Below are positions 1 through 5,662 of a DNA stretch of 6,499 bases, one piece after another. Numbering within the stretch: the first letter of the stretch is position 1; every line of letters begins with the position of its first letter. Where the stretch lies: NCBI GenBank assembly GCA_012271025.1, contig JAAXHF010000221.1, forward strand, positions 1,224-7,722. Reading direction: 5' to 3'. The notes below the pieces were generated by a model. The model worked only from the letters and a program-made list of their open reading frames with translations, did not search any database and was not told the origin of the DNA. Source of the stretch: Deltaproteobacteria bacterium (GTDB lineage: Bacteria; Desulfobacterota_B; Binatia; Bin18). A program made the position numbers and the translations under genes.

Positions 1-557
1 CCGTGGACATCCTGGTTGAGGACGCTGTCACCCAGGTCCGGCAAGCGCTCCCAGCTCTCCCCACCGTCCTGGCTGCGGTACACGCCGTCGATCTCGACCC
101 CAACCCAAATCGTCTTGGAGTCCCGAGGATCAAACATGATGGCGGTAATCTTGGGGGCGCCGGCCAGGCATTTCTCGGCCGTCTCGACCGCCGCCTGCTC
201 CCAGGTCTGGCCGCCGTCTTTGGTGCGGTACACGGCCGGCGGCTTGGTGCCGGCCCAGACTTCGTTTGGATCGTCCGGGCTGACCGTCACCGACCAGATC
301 TGCTTGCCGTACATCGGTGACTCAATATAGTCCCAGCTGGCGCCCCGGTCGTCGCTGCGATAGAGGCCGGCCTCGGAGCCGGCGTACAGCTGGTTCGGGT
401 TGTGGGGCGAAACGGCCAGGGCCCGGATCTGGATTTCGCCGGGCTCGTCGTCAAAGGGCAGCTTCATTTTGCTTCTGCGCCAGTTATCGCCGCCGTTTGA
501 GCTGTACCATACGCCAGCCCCGACCGTTCCCACACAGATGGTAAAGTCTTTTGCCAT
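1..557 (-). CDS. BNR/Asp-box beta-propeller protein (sialidase-like repeat fold), C-terminus outside window
   Basis: The visible 185 residues contain four Asp-box motifs (S/T-x-D/N-x-G-x-S/T-W): SSNGGDNW at 19-26, SDDRGASW at 68-75, TKDGGQTW at 112-119 and SQDGGESW at 162-169. They recur every 44-50 residues, and each of the last three follows a G-hydrophobic-Y-R strand. This is the pattern of a WD40/YVTN/BNR-like beta-propeller, the family loosely annotated as sialidase-like or glycosyl hydrolase. The N-terminus (MAKDFTICVG) is not a signal peptide, so the product is probably cytoplasmic. No sialidase catalytic residues can be confirmed in this fragment, so the repeat fold is the claim and not an enzyme activity. 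ATG at 557 is supported by AAGGAGGG (565-572) with a 7-nt spacer. The gene lies 85 nt downstream of the oxidoreductase gene on the same strand and could be its last operon member or have its own promoter. The frame is open to the window edge. Confidence 0.9.
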   Translation of the reverse strand, partial: MAKDFTICVGTVGAGVWYSSNGGDNWRRSKMKLPFDDEPGEIQIRALAVSPHNPNQLYAGSEAGLYRSDDRGASWDYIESPMYGKQIWSVTVSPDDPNEVWAGTKPPAVYRTKDGGQTWEQAAVETAEKCLAGAPKITAIMFDPRDSKTIWVGVEIDGVYRSQDGGESWERLPDLGDSVLNQDVH

Positions 558-564
558 GAGTCGT

Positions 565-572
565 CCCTCCTT
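565..572 (-). promoter_or_regulatory. Shine-Dalgarno site of the Asp-box propeller gene
   Basis: On the minus strand the sequence reads AAGGAGGG, seven bases before the ATG at 557. It is a near-perfect match to the anti-SD consensus and fixes the start. The frame itself is open to the left edge of the window. Confidence 0.8.
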
Positions 573-642
573 ACTCGTCAGTAGGGTCTGTATAGCATTG
601 TCCGGGCTGGAAATACCAGGCGTGGCCCAGGTGGCCGCTACC

Positions 643-1590
643 TCAGTTCTGTGGCGGTCGAAAACGGGCCAGCAGCCCTGCACCGAGCTGCCGGAGCTGG
701 TCCATGACCGCCGGCGGGGGGCACAGCGGAATCAGGTTGAGGTGGGTCACCCCGGCTTCGACATAGCGTTCGATGGTCTCCAGACACTCGGCAACCGAGC
801 CCAGCGCGCAGTATTTGGCGGCCAGGCGGGCGAAGTCCTGGTTGTACTCGGTTGACAGGTAGCGAATGGCCTCGTGTTTGGCCTGCTCGTAGCTCGACGC
901 CAGGCAGAAATACAGCACGATGCCGCCGCTGAAGCTGGTTTTGGGTGTGTCGCGTTCGTGCCAGTGAGCGGCGGCGATATCGAAGCTGGTCCGAAACCGC
1001 TCCGGGGTAACAAAATAGGCAAACCAGCTGTCGCCGTAGCAGCCGGCCCGGGCCAGGGCCGCGTCCGAGCGCCCGCCGACCCAAATGGGCGGGTGCGGGT
1101 GCTGGAGCGGCCGTGGCTGCATGACTGCCCCGTCCAGCTGAAAGAAGCGGCCGCTGAAGCTGGCCGGTGTCCTGGTCCACAGGGCGGTGATGGCTTCGAG
1201 TGCTTCGTTGGCGCGTCTGCCCCGTTCACGCAACGGAATGCCGCAGGCCGCATACTCGGGCTGAAACTCTCCACCCAGGCCAATCCCGAGCAGGGCTCGC
1301 CCGTTCGAGAAATGGTCGAGTGTGGCAATGGCCTTGGCCACCAGGGTCGGGTTGCGCAGCGGCAGCAGCAGCACGCCGGTGCCGAGCTGGAGGCGTGTGG
1401 TGCGGGCGGCAAAGGCGCCGAGGGCGGTAAACGGGTCGAGCACCGGACTGTGCCACAACACATGGTCGCGGTAGAGCAGGACATCAAAGCCCAGCCGCTC
1501 GATTTCCTCGGCCCAGTCACACAGAACCGGCCCGGACACCAGCCCGGCTCCAAACGATCCCAGGGTCGTCCCAAAGCTGAGGGCAGGCAT
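643..1590 (-). CDS. Luciferase-like (LLM class) F420/FMN-dependent oxidoreductase
   Basis: The product is 315 residues, a usual size for bacterial luciferase-like flavin or F420-dependent TIM-barrel oxidoreductases. Visible hallmarks are the early strand-turn with acidic/His pair YRDHVLW (40-46), LGTGVLLLPLRNP (69-81), the family signature LDHFSNGRALLGIGLGG (91-107), and PHPPIWVGG (165-173), where a coenzyme-facing loop usually lies. Family knowledge says such enzymes move hydride with F420H2 or reduced FMN in the cytoplasm. The sequence does not tell which cofactor or substrate. ATG at 1590 shares its A with the last base of the upstream aldolase TAA stop (TAATG), and no strong SD precedes it, so translation is probably coupled to the aldolase gene. 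The frame extends upstream to 1761, but that part runs inside the aldolase gene and is not family-like. The gene is intact and ends at TGA 643-645. Confidence 0.93.
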   Translation of the reverse strand: MPALSFGTTLGSFGAGLVSGPVLCDWAEEIERLGFDVLLYRDHVLWHSPVLDPFTALGAFAARTTRLQLGTGVLLLPLRNPTLVAKAIATLDHFSNGRALLGIGLGGEFQPEYAACGIPLRERGRRANEALEAITALWTRTPASFSGRFFQLDGAVMQPRPLQHPHPPIWVGGRSDAALARAGCYGDSWFAYFVTPERFRTSFDIAAAHWHERDTPKTSFSGGIVLYFCLASSYEQAKHEAIRYLSTEYNQDFARLAAKYCALGSVAECLETIERYVEAGVTHLNLIPLCPPPAVMDQLRQLGAGLLARFRPPQN

Positions 1591-2336
1591 TATTCCAGAA
1601 ATTCGGGCGTCTCGCGGGTCAGGATGCGGACGACCGCCTCCAGATGCGAGTGGGCCTGTTGGCGCTCGGTCTCGAACTGCCGACGGGTGCGCAGACAGAC
1701 CTCGTCGGCAATGCGTTTGAGCGCTCCCCCGGTTGACTGGGCCAGAACCTGAATCATGCACGCCCGCTCCAGGTAGTACAGATCGTCAAACGCGGTCGCC
1801 ACGTCCGGGCCGGTGACGATCACCCCGTGGTTGGCCAGAAAGACGACTTTGTTGTTGACCAGCTTGGCGCTGATTCGCTGTCCCTCGGCTTCGTCCAGGG
1901 CCAGGCCGTTGTACTCGTGCTCGTAGGCCACCCGCTGATAAAAGCGTAGCGACTGCTGACTGACCCAGTCCAGGCGACCGCCGTCGAGCGCGCACAGCGC
2001 CGCAGCGTAGGGCATGTGGGTGTGCAGCACACAGGTGGCCGACGGGTGGCTGAGGTGGATGCGGGAGTGGATGAAAAAGGCGGTCGGTTCGGTCTGCCGG
2101 TGGCCTTCGACAATCCGGCCGGCCGCGTCAACAACGAGCAGGTCGCTGACCCGCAGCTCGGACCAGTGCAGACCCTGGGGGTTGAGCAGAAAGCGGTCGG
2201 TGGTCCCGGGTACGGCCAGACTGAAATGATTGCAGATGCCCTCGCTCAGTCCCAGCCGGTCTGCCCAGCGCAGGGCTGCGGTCAGGTCGATTTTGGCCTG
2301 CCGCAGCTGTTCGCTCTGAGTGCTGTGTGTTGTCAT
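1590..2336 (-). CDS. Class II aldolase/adducin-family protein
   Basis: The 248-residue product has the class II aldolase/adducin head domain. The start region is helical with the expected SEGICNHFSL segment (31-40). NPQG at 52-55 matches the phosphate or substrate loop. The metal site is visible as HTH (His105, His107) in CVLHTHMPYAAAL, with a third His170 in FLANHGVIVTG. Glu83, in QTEPTAFFIH, may be the catalytic acid by position. Relatives are zinc-dependent sugar-phosphate aldolases, epimerases or decarboxylases; the IHSRIH segment resembles the adducin-like branch, whose substrates are mostly unknown. I chose ATG 2336 because GAGGG sits 8 nt upstream. An in-frame ATG at 2351 overlaps the MOSC stop (ATGA) and would add five residues (MRVRR), but it has no SD. 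The stop TAA at 1590-1592 overlaps the next gene's ATG. All three metal ligands are present, so the enzyme is probably active. Confidence 0.93.
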   Translation of the reverse strand: MTTHSTQSEQLRQAKIDLTAALRWADRLGLSEGICNHFSLAVPGTTDRFLLNPQGLHWSELRVSDLLVVDAAGRIVEGHRQTEPTAFFIHSRIHLSHPSATCVLHTHMPYAAALCALDGGRLDWVSQQSLRFYQRVAYEHEYNGLALDEAEGQRISAKLVNNKVVFLANHGVIVTGPDVATAFDDLYYLERACMIQVLAQSTGGALKRIADEVCLRTRRQFETERQQAHSHLEAVVRILTRETPEFLE

Positions 2337-2344
2337 GCGCCGGA

Positions 2345-2349
2345 CCCTC
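2345..2349 (-). promoter_or_regulatory. Shine-Dalgarno site inside the MOSC stop region, deciding the aldolase start
   Basis: GAGGG on the minus strand lies 8 nt before ATG 2336 and overlaps the MOSC gene's TGA stop (2348-2350). A ribosome finishing MOSC is therefore placed on the aldolase SD, which fits translational coupling. The competing ATG at 2351 has no such site. Confidence 0.5.
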
Positions 2350-3190
2350 ATGTGACCAGGAAGACGGGATCGCCGACCCGGACCGTGCCGGGCGTCTCAA
2401 TGGCGGCAAACACCCCGAGCTTGTTGCGGTGCTGCTGGGCGACCGTACGCAGAATCCGCATATCCCGCCTGAGGTCGGCCTGTTGGTGGGTCGTCATCAC
2501 ACACCGCAGGGCCGGCTGGAGTTGGACAATCCTGACCTGCCGGCCGACTTCCAGGCTGCCCTCAAGCCAGCCGTCCTCAACAAAGCCGTCCTGACCGGGG
2601 TCGGTCTCAACCAGGATGTTGGGTCGGAAACGACGCGCGTCGAGTTGGGCGTCGTCGCCGATCAGACTCTCCACATGGGCCAGGCTGCTGCTGGCCAGAA
2701 TGTGGATGCTGGCCGAGTCAAAGAAGGTGCCGGGCGGCAGGGGAAAAAAGTCGGGCAGGGTCGTGGTGCCCAAGTCGGGAGCCGCCTGCTCAACCGTCAG
2801 GTCGCCAAAAACGGTCGTTGGATCGATTTCGGCCTTGTTGCGCTGCTCGCTCTGGGCGCGTTCAAGCACGACCTGACGGCCCAGCGCGTCGGACAGCACG
2901 GCCGAGGCGTCGACGGCCTGGGCCTGCACGTGCCGACCGTCCGGCAGACTGATGCTGAGCGGGGCCAGCTCCTCGGTTGTGGGCGGGCTGTCATAGCGGG
3001 CCGAGAACTCGAACAGACGGGCCCACTTCTTGGCCGTCATCACCCGACCGTTGGCTTCCCGCAGGGCGTAGGCCCGGTCTCCGACCACCCCCGTGGCGCT
3101 GATGTCGAGCTCGCCGAGCCGTTCCCCCAGCATGGATTTTACCGGGTAGCGAAATAAGTCTTTGACCACGCCAATCTGCGTTCTGTCCAT
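2348..3190 (-). CDS. MOSC-domain molybdenum-cofactor protein (YcbX/mARC-like, without ferredoxin domain)
   Basis: The 280-residue product starts with the MOSC N-terminal beta-barrel signature (LFRYPVKSMLGE, residues 12-23), continues with GVVGDRAYAL (34-43), and has a MOSC core containing RRFRPNILVE and the late LRCVMTT segment. Cys230 in that segment matches the conserved cysteine that ligates molybdenum in mARC and YcbX. Known relatives reduce N-hydroxylated compounds or carry sulfurated Moco. Bacterial YcbX is about 370 residues with a C-terminal 2Fe-2S ferredoxin domain. That domain is absent here, so electrons must come from a separate partner, which is an inference. ATG 3190 is preceded by GGGAG with an 8-nt spacer. 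The gene follows the VOC gene by 30 nt, and its stop overlaps the aldolase start region. It belongs to the compact operon and points to a redox or detoxification theme. Confidence 0.92.
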   Translation of the reverse strand: MDRTQIGVVKDLFRYPVKSMLGERLGELDISATGVVGDRAYALREANGRVMTAKKWARLFEFSARYDSPPTTEELAPLSISLPDGRHVQAQAVDASAVLSDALGRQVVLERAQSEQRNKAEIDPTTVFGDLTVEQAAPDLGTTTLPDFFPLPPGTFFDSASIHILASSSLAHVESLIGDDAQLDARRFRPNILVETDPGQDGFVEDGWLEGSLEVGRQVRIVQLQPALRCVMTTHQQADLRRDMRILRTVAQQHRNKLGVFAAIETPGTVRVGDPVFLVT

Positions 3191-3220
3191 GGGTGCTTCT
3201 CCCTTTCTCGCCGGCCACGC

Positions 3221-3661
3221 TCAGGATTTGCGTGAGCGGCGGCGGTCGGTGCCGACCCAGCCGGTTTGTGATACATCGAACATCACGCCGTCCGGCCCGC
3301 TATAGCGCACCTCGGCGTTGCCGTGGCGGCCGCTGCCCAGGCCCATGCCCAGCGCCTGGTTGATGTCATCACGAGGGCTACCCCCGGCCGCCGCCAGCTT
3401 CTGAGCGATGTCTTCCAGGTTTTCGACCTCAAAGCCGATGTGGTGGATGCCGCTCCAGTTTTTGCCCCGCTCGGCGCCGGCGACCTGATCGTTCTTGAAA
3501 TCGAGAATCGCCAGATTGATCGTCCCGTCGGTCAGAAACGCGCCCGATACGATAGGCGTCTCAATGCTGGACAGCTGGGTCATGCCAAACACCTCAACAT
3601 AAAACTTGGCCGTCTCCTCCGCGTTCTGGGTCGCAATCGCAATATGTCTGAGCTTTGCCAT
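3221..3661 (-). CDS. VOC (glyoxalase/dioxygenase-fold) family protein
   Basis: The 146-residue single-module VOC protein begins with LRHIAIATQNAEETAKFY (4-21), the classic first betaalphabeta unit with His6 as the probable metal ligand. The second half opens with GIHHIGFEVENLEDIAQKL (71-89), with His74 as a second ligand. It closes with SGPDGVMFDVSQTGW (121-135), where the usual final glutamate ligand is replaced by Asp129. Family members are lactoylglutathione lyases, epimerases, extradiol dioxygenases or fosfomycin-type resistance proteins; the substrate cannot be told here. The C-terminal tail is strongly basic (RRRSRKS). ATG 3661 is supported by AAGGAGG (3667-3673) with a 5-nt spacer. The gene is 21 nt downstream of the nucleotidyltransferase gene and 30 nt upstream of MOSC, so it is probably cotranscribed with MOSC, aldolase and oxidoreductase. 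Confidence 0.92.
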   Translation of the reverse strand: MAKLRHIAIATQNAEETAKFYVEVFGMTQLSSIETPIVSGAFLTDGTINLAILDFKNDQVAGAERGKNWSGIHHIGFEVENLEDIAQKLAAAGGSPRDDINQALGMGLGSGRHGNAEVRYSGPDGVMFDVSQTGWVGTDRRRSRKS

Positions 3662-3666
3662 GGGGT

Positions 3667-3673
3667 CCTCCTT
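3667..3673 (-). promoter_or_regulatory. Shine-Dalgarno site of the VOC gene
   Basis: AAGGAGG on the minus strand, five bases before ATG 3661. It is the strongest SD in the metabolic cluster and sits in the 21-nt gap after the nucleotidyltransferase stop, so the VOC gene is translated independently of its neighbour. Confidence 0.75.
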
Positions 3674-3682
3674 GTGAATGGG

Positions 3683-4570
3683 CTAGGGTGTTTCATCTGT
3701 GCCGTCAAGCAGCGGCTCGTCCGCCGCCCAGCAGCGCCGCACAGTCTGCTCCAATTCCTGGGGATAGGCAAAGCCGTGGGCGGTCGCCAGGCTTCTGCCT
3801 ACACTGCCGACTTCGTCCCGGACCAGACGAATCCAGCCCAGGATATCCCGGCGGGTGGCCAGAGAAGCGCCAAGCACGGACAGGGCTTTGGGGCCGAGCT
3901 GGTCTTGCAGGCTGCGGGAGACCTGACTGAACAGGTGAATCGTTGGACGCTGGCCGCCCAGGTCCTTGCCGGTCAGCCAGGCGTACCACAGGCGCGTTAG
4001 TAGCGCTCTCTCACGCTCGACACCGGTCAGGGCCATCACGTCGAGCTTGCGATACAGGACTTTGGCGTGCTTGTGAGAAGCGATCCAGAATTCCTCGATG
4101 GCGGCTCTGAGGCGCTGCGGGTCGGCTGCCGGAAGGTCTGTTGGGGCGGGCTGATCTGCCGCGCGGATACGCTCGGCCAGCGCCGGGTCGTCACAGCTGA
4201 TAATGAGCTGGGCGTCTCTGGACAGGGGATGGTCTGAGGATTGGACAAAAAAATCAATAATCGTTCCCCGGCTGAGGATCAGATGGTGCAGAAAAGACGT
4301 CTCGGCGAATCGCAGCAGCTGGCGGCCGACAGCGGCTTCGCCGAGCAGCTCGGGCCAGTCGGGCTCCTGCCAGGCGGCCAGATCATCCCGGCCGACCGCA
4401 ATCCGCATATCCACATCACTGAAGCGGTCGGCCTCGCCCCGGGCAAAGCTGCCGCCCAACCAGAAGGCGTGCACGTCCTGGCGCTGGTCCAGGGCTCGGG
4501 CAGCGTGGGAGATGGCGCGAACCTGGGGCAGATCCGGCAGGCAGGCCAGTGAGATGGGAGATGGTGGCAT
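3683..4570 (-). CDS. Nucleotidyltransferase, aminoglycoside-adenylyltransferase-like (Pol-beta fold)
   Basis: The 295-residue protein has the nucleotidyltransferase signature GGSFARG (39-45) followed by SDVDMRI (51-57), giving Asp52 and Asp54 as metal ligands. Asp106 in TIIDFF is the probable third catalytic carboxylate. The second half (about 150-290) is mainly helical, with EEFWIASHKHAKVLYRKLDV. This resembles the C-terminal part of streptomycin/aminoglycoside 6-adenylyltransferases, which transfer AMP to the drug. Full length and all three acidic residues suggest an active enzyme, but the true acceptor is unknown. It is too long and has the wrong C-terminus for a minimal MNT antitoxin of the HEPN/MNT type. 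ATG 4570 has only a modest SD (GGGAT, 6-nt spacer). It lies 44 nt after the toxin stop and 21 nt before VOC on the same strand, so it may read through from the toxin-antitoxin promoter into the metabolic cluster. Confidence 0.85.
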   Translation of the reverse strand: MPPSPISLACLPDLPQVRAISHAARALDQRQDVHAFWLGGSFARGEADRFSDVDMRIAVGRDDLAAWQEPDWPELLGEAAVGRQLLRFAETSFLHHLILSRGTIIDFFVQSSDHPLSRDAQLIISCDDPALAERIRAADQPAPTDLPAADPQRLRAAIEEFWIASHKHAKVLYRKLDVMALTGVERERALLTRLWYAWLTGKDLGGQRPTIHLFSQVSRSLQDQLGPKALSVLGASLATRRDILGWIRLVRDEVGSVGRSLATAHGFAYPQELEQTVRRCWAADEPLLDGTDETP

Positions 4571-4614
4571 GTCTCTATCCCATTCAGGAAACCAGGGCGT
4601 CGTACGCTTCTGTT

Positions 4615-4989
4615 TTAGGGTGACTTCAACAAACCCAAAGCAAGGCGTAAGCGTTGGTTGATTTCGTCCATAAGTGTCCGATCTGTCTCGCCTAACACGC
4701 GTACGACAAGAGCCTTGTGAAGTAAAGCCAATTTATGCGCTCTCAGCACTGAGCGACTCTTCAGGCCAGTAGCTGGAAAAGACGGATCTCCGGGTTCCAG
4801 CATGATATCCGTCGGGAGAGGGTCATCTGGCACTGTTGAAGAGACGAACAAGCAGAGCACGTCCTCCAAGCGAGGCAAGAGAGAATCGGGTGTCAGCACA
4901 ATGGCGGGACGGACTTTCGCTCCACTGAGGTCAGTAAACGGATACCGTATTAGGACGACACTCCCGCGCTTCACTCTGGAGTGGGCCAT
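4615..4989 (-). CDS. MazF/PemK-family mRNA interferase toxin
   Basis: The 124-residue product has the PemK/MazF fold signature: VKRGSVVLIRYPFTD (6-20), GAKVRPAIVL (23-32), a central CLFVSSTVPDDPLPTDI stretch, and TGLKSRSVLRAHKLALL (74-90). Arg27 in KVRP matches the catalytic Arg of MazF, and Ser50/Ser51 occupy the place of the catalytic Thr. Known relatives are toxins that cut single-stranded RNA at short motifs and are neutralised by an adjacent antitoxin. The gene overlaps the antitoxin ORF by 19 nt. ATG 4989 has GAGG (4997-5000) at a 7-nt spacer. An alternative GTG at 4974 would overlap the antitoxin stop as GTGA and start directly at the conserved KRG motif, removing MAHSR. GC in this gene (about 48% in one sampled 60-nt line) is clearly lower than in the metabolic genes, which fits an accessory origin. 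Confidence 0.88.
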   Translation of the reverse strand: MAHSRVKRGSVVLIRYPFTDLSGAKVRPAIVLTPDSLLPRLEDVLCLFVSSTVPDDPLPTDIMLEPGDPSFPATGLKSRSVLRAHKLALLHKALVVRVLGETDRTLMDEINQRLRLALGLLKSP

Positions 4990-5222
4990 TGTACGGCCTC
5001 GCCATCCTCAATGGAGTAGATATCCTCTTCTTCGGCAGCGAGCCAGTCGAAGCTTCCCGCCCCGGCCACGAGTTCGGCCATTTCCTGGGCCGAAATATCA
5101 TCGGTGAGGAATTGGGGCTGCTGTAAGCGTCGACGGACAATGACGAAGGCTGCAAATGCCTCGACTTCAGCTTGTTCCCGAGGTGTCATTTCTTCGACTA
5201 ATTGCGTCAGTCTGGGAGACAT
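4971..5222 (-). CDS. Antitoxin of the MazF-like toxin (DUF2281-like)
   Basis: This 83-residue protein lies directly upstream of the toxin and overlaps it by 19 nt, the usual antitoxin-first order. Residues 1-33 form a predicted helical segment (LTQLVEEMTPREQAEVEAFAAF) resembling the N-terminus of DUF2281 and related small antitoxins. The tail is acidic (SFDWLAAEEEDIYS, 57-70) and would be the toxin-binding, easily degraded part by family analogy. No classical AbrB or ribbon-helix-helix DNA-binding motif is obvious, so autorepression cannot be claimed. ATG 5222 is preceded by GAGAGG (5230-5235) with a 7-nt spacer. The family assignment rests on length, position and weak similarity and is less certain than the toxin's. 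Confidence 0.75.
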   Translation of the reverse strand: MSPRLTQLVEEMTPREQAEVEAFAAFVIVRRRLQQPQFLTDDISAQEMAELVAGAGSFDWLAAEEEDIYSIEDGEAVQWPTPE

Positions 5223-5291
5223 GGTTGTACCTCTCAGTACCCTCGTAAGGTCGCAATTCTTGCAGACGGAGTCAAGTAAAGCGGTATGGCT

Positions 5292-5323
5292 GGACCGTCG
5301 ATGAAAATCGGCGTGGCCCTCTT
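5292..5323 (+). repeat. Decayed direct-repeat copy of the leader and start of the 5709 oxidoreductase gene
   Basis: By eye, this stretch aligns with 5699-5731 over 33 columns with about 27 identities and one gap. The match covers GGAC-x-GTC before the ATG, then ATGAAAATCGG, x, GTG, x, CCCT, x, TT. Because both the untranslated leader and the first codons match, it looks like a duplicated gene 5' end. The copy lacks the GGGAGG SD of the intact gene and opens a frame of 22 codons (MKIGVALLSNG...) that stops at 5367-5369. It lies in the 179-nt gap between hicB and the antitoxin, and together with 5699-5731 it flanks hicB as a direct-repeat pair about 408 nt apart. Confidence 0.5.
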
Positions 5324-5369
5324 ATCGAATGGAGAGAGCATCAGAAGACTCTCCCACATTTTACTCTGA
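5301..5369 (+). pseudogene. Possible 5' remnant of a luciferase-like oxidoreductase gene
   Basis: The 22-codon frame begins MKIGVALL, which parallels MKIGVTLF of the intact gene at 5709, and then diverges completely and terminates. No SD precedes it. This is either the stub of a former paralogue or the outer copy of a direct duplication. The similarity is short, about eight residues plus the leader, so chance cannot be excluded and expression is not expected. Confidence 0.35.
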
Positions 5370-5373
5370 TGCT
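5337..5373. repeat. Inverted repeat with 9-bp arms between hicB and the antitoxin gene
   Basis: The arms AGCATCAGA (5337-5345) and TCTGATGCT (5365-5373) are perfectly complementary around a 19-nt loop. The loop contains CTCTCC (5349-5354), which is complementary to GGAGAG (5331-5336) just outside the left arm, so a pseudoknot-like fold is possible. No T-run follows on either strand, so it is not a typical intrinsic terminator. It lies 28 nt past the hicB stop and could act as a transcript-end structure or protein site. Confidence 0.4.
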
Positions 5374-5401
5374 GACAGATACAGTCCGCTCTTGGCGCGC
5401 T

Positions 5402-5620
5402 CTATGCGTACAGTAGACGCCCTCTTGGTTCAGGAATTGGACGGTTCAATGCCTTCGCGGTCTCAATCCATTCATGGATAATCACCTCCACATTGTTCAG
5501 CGCCTGCCGGTAGCTTGGCCCATCGGCCGCACCCCCTGGCAGTTCCGGCACTTCAGCAATATAGGCGTGATCCTCCTCGCTCCAGTACAGGATGATTTCG
5601 TATTTCCACTTACTTTTCAC
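5402..5620 (-). CDS. HicB-family antitoxin-like protein, orphan (no HicA found)
   Basis: The 72-residue product matches the HicB partial-RNase-H fold family: YEIILYWSEEDHAYIAEVPELPGG (7-30), ADGPSYRQALNNVEVIIHEWIETAKALNRPIPEP (32-65). The usual LPGC is LPGG here. It is a short version with no C-terminal HTH or ribbon-helix-helix extension, so DNA binding is not expected from visible sequence. HicB normally neutralises HicA, a small dsRBD-like mRNA interferase encoded beside it. I found no HicA in the 179 nt downstream or in the 88 nt upstream, so it appears orphan. Many such orphans exist and may have other roles. The start is GTG 5620, fixed by AGGAGG (5625-5630) with a 4-nt spacer. It faces away from the plus-strand oxidoreductase gene. 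Confidence 0.85.
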   Translation of the reverse strand: MKSKWKYEIILYWSEEDHAYIAEVPELPGGAADGPSYRQALNNVEVIIHEWIETAKALNRPIPEPRGRLLYA

Positions 5621-5662
5621 CGTTCCTCCTGGCCCCTTCTCTAGTGCTTTGCCGTTCGGCGG

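Noticed and set aside
589..594. TATACA on the minus strand as a -10 for the propeller gene
   Set aside because: No plausible -35 exists at 15-18 nt, so independent transcription of the propeller gene is not supported by this alone.
611..640. CTGG/CCAG short stems between the oxidoreductase and propeller genes as a terminator
   Set aside because: The stems are only four base pairs and no T-run follows.
874..1752. Plus-strand 292-codon open frame opposite the oxidoreductase and aldolase genes
   Set aside because: The composition is low in family-like motifs and it lies antisense to well-supported genes; long antisense frames are expected in GC-rich DNA.
2327..3157. Plus-strand 276-codon open frame opposite MOSC
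   Set aside because: It is a shadow of the MOSC gene, whose conserved motifs and start context are clear.
3323..4000. Plus-strand 225-codon frame spanning the VOC and nucleotidyltransferase genes
   Set aside because: It is antisense to two recognisable genes and has no recognisable domain.
5247..5275. TTGACT (5270-5275, minus) as a -35 for the antitoxin-toxin operon, and GCAA-TTC-TTGC (5253-5263) as an operator
   Set aside because: At 17-nt spacing the -10 would be GACCTT, a poor match, and the 4-bp arms are too short to claim an operator.
5234..5401. In-frame continuation of hicB past its TAG for 55 sense codons, including a 41-codon ATG frame from 5359
   Set aside because: No HicA or HTH-like residues are seen, there is no SD before the ATG, and an open run of this length is not rare by chance; readthrough is unsupported.
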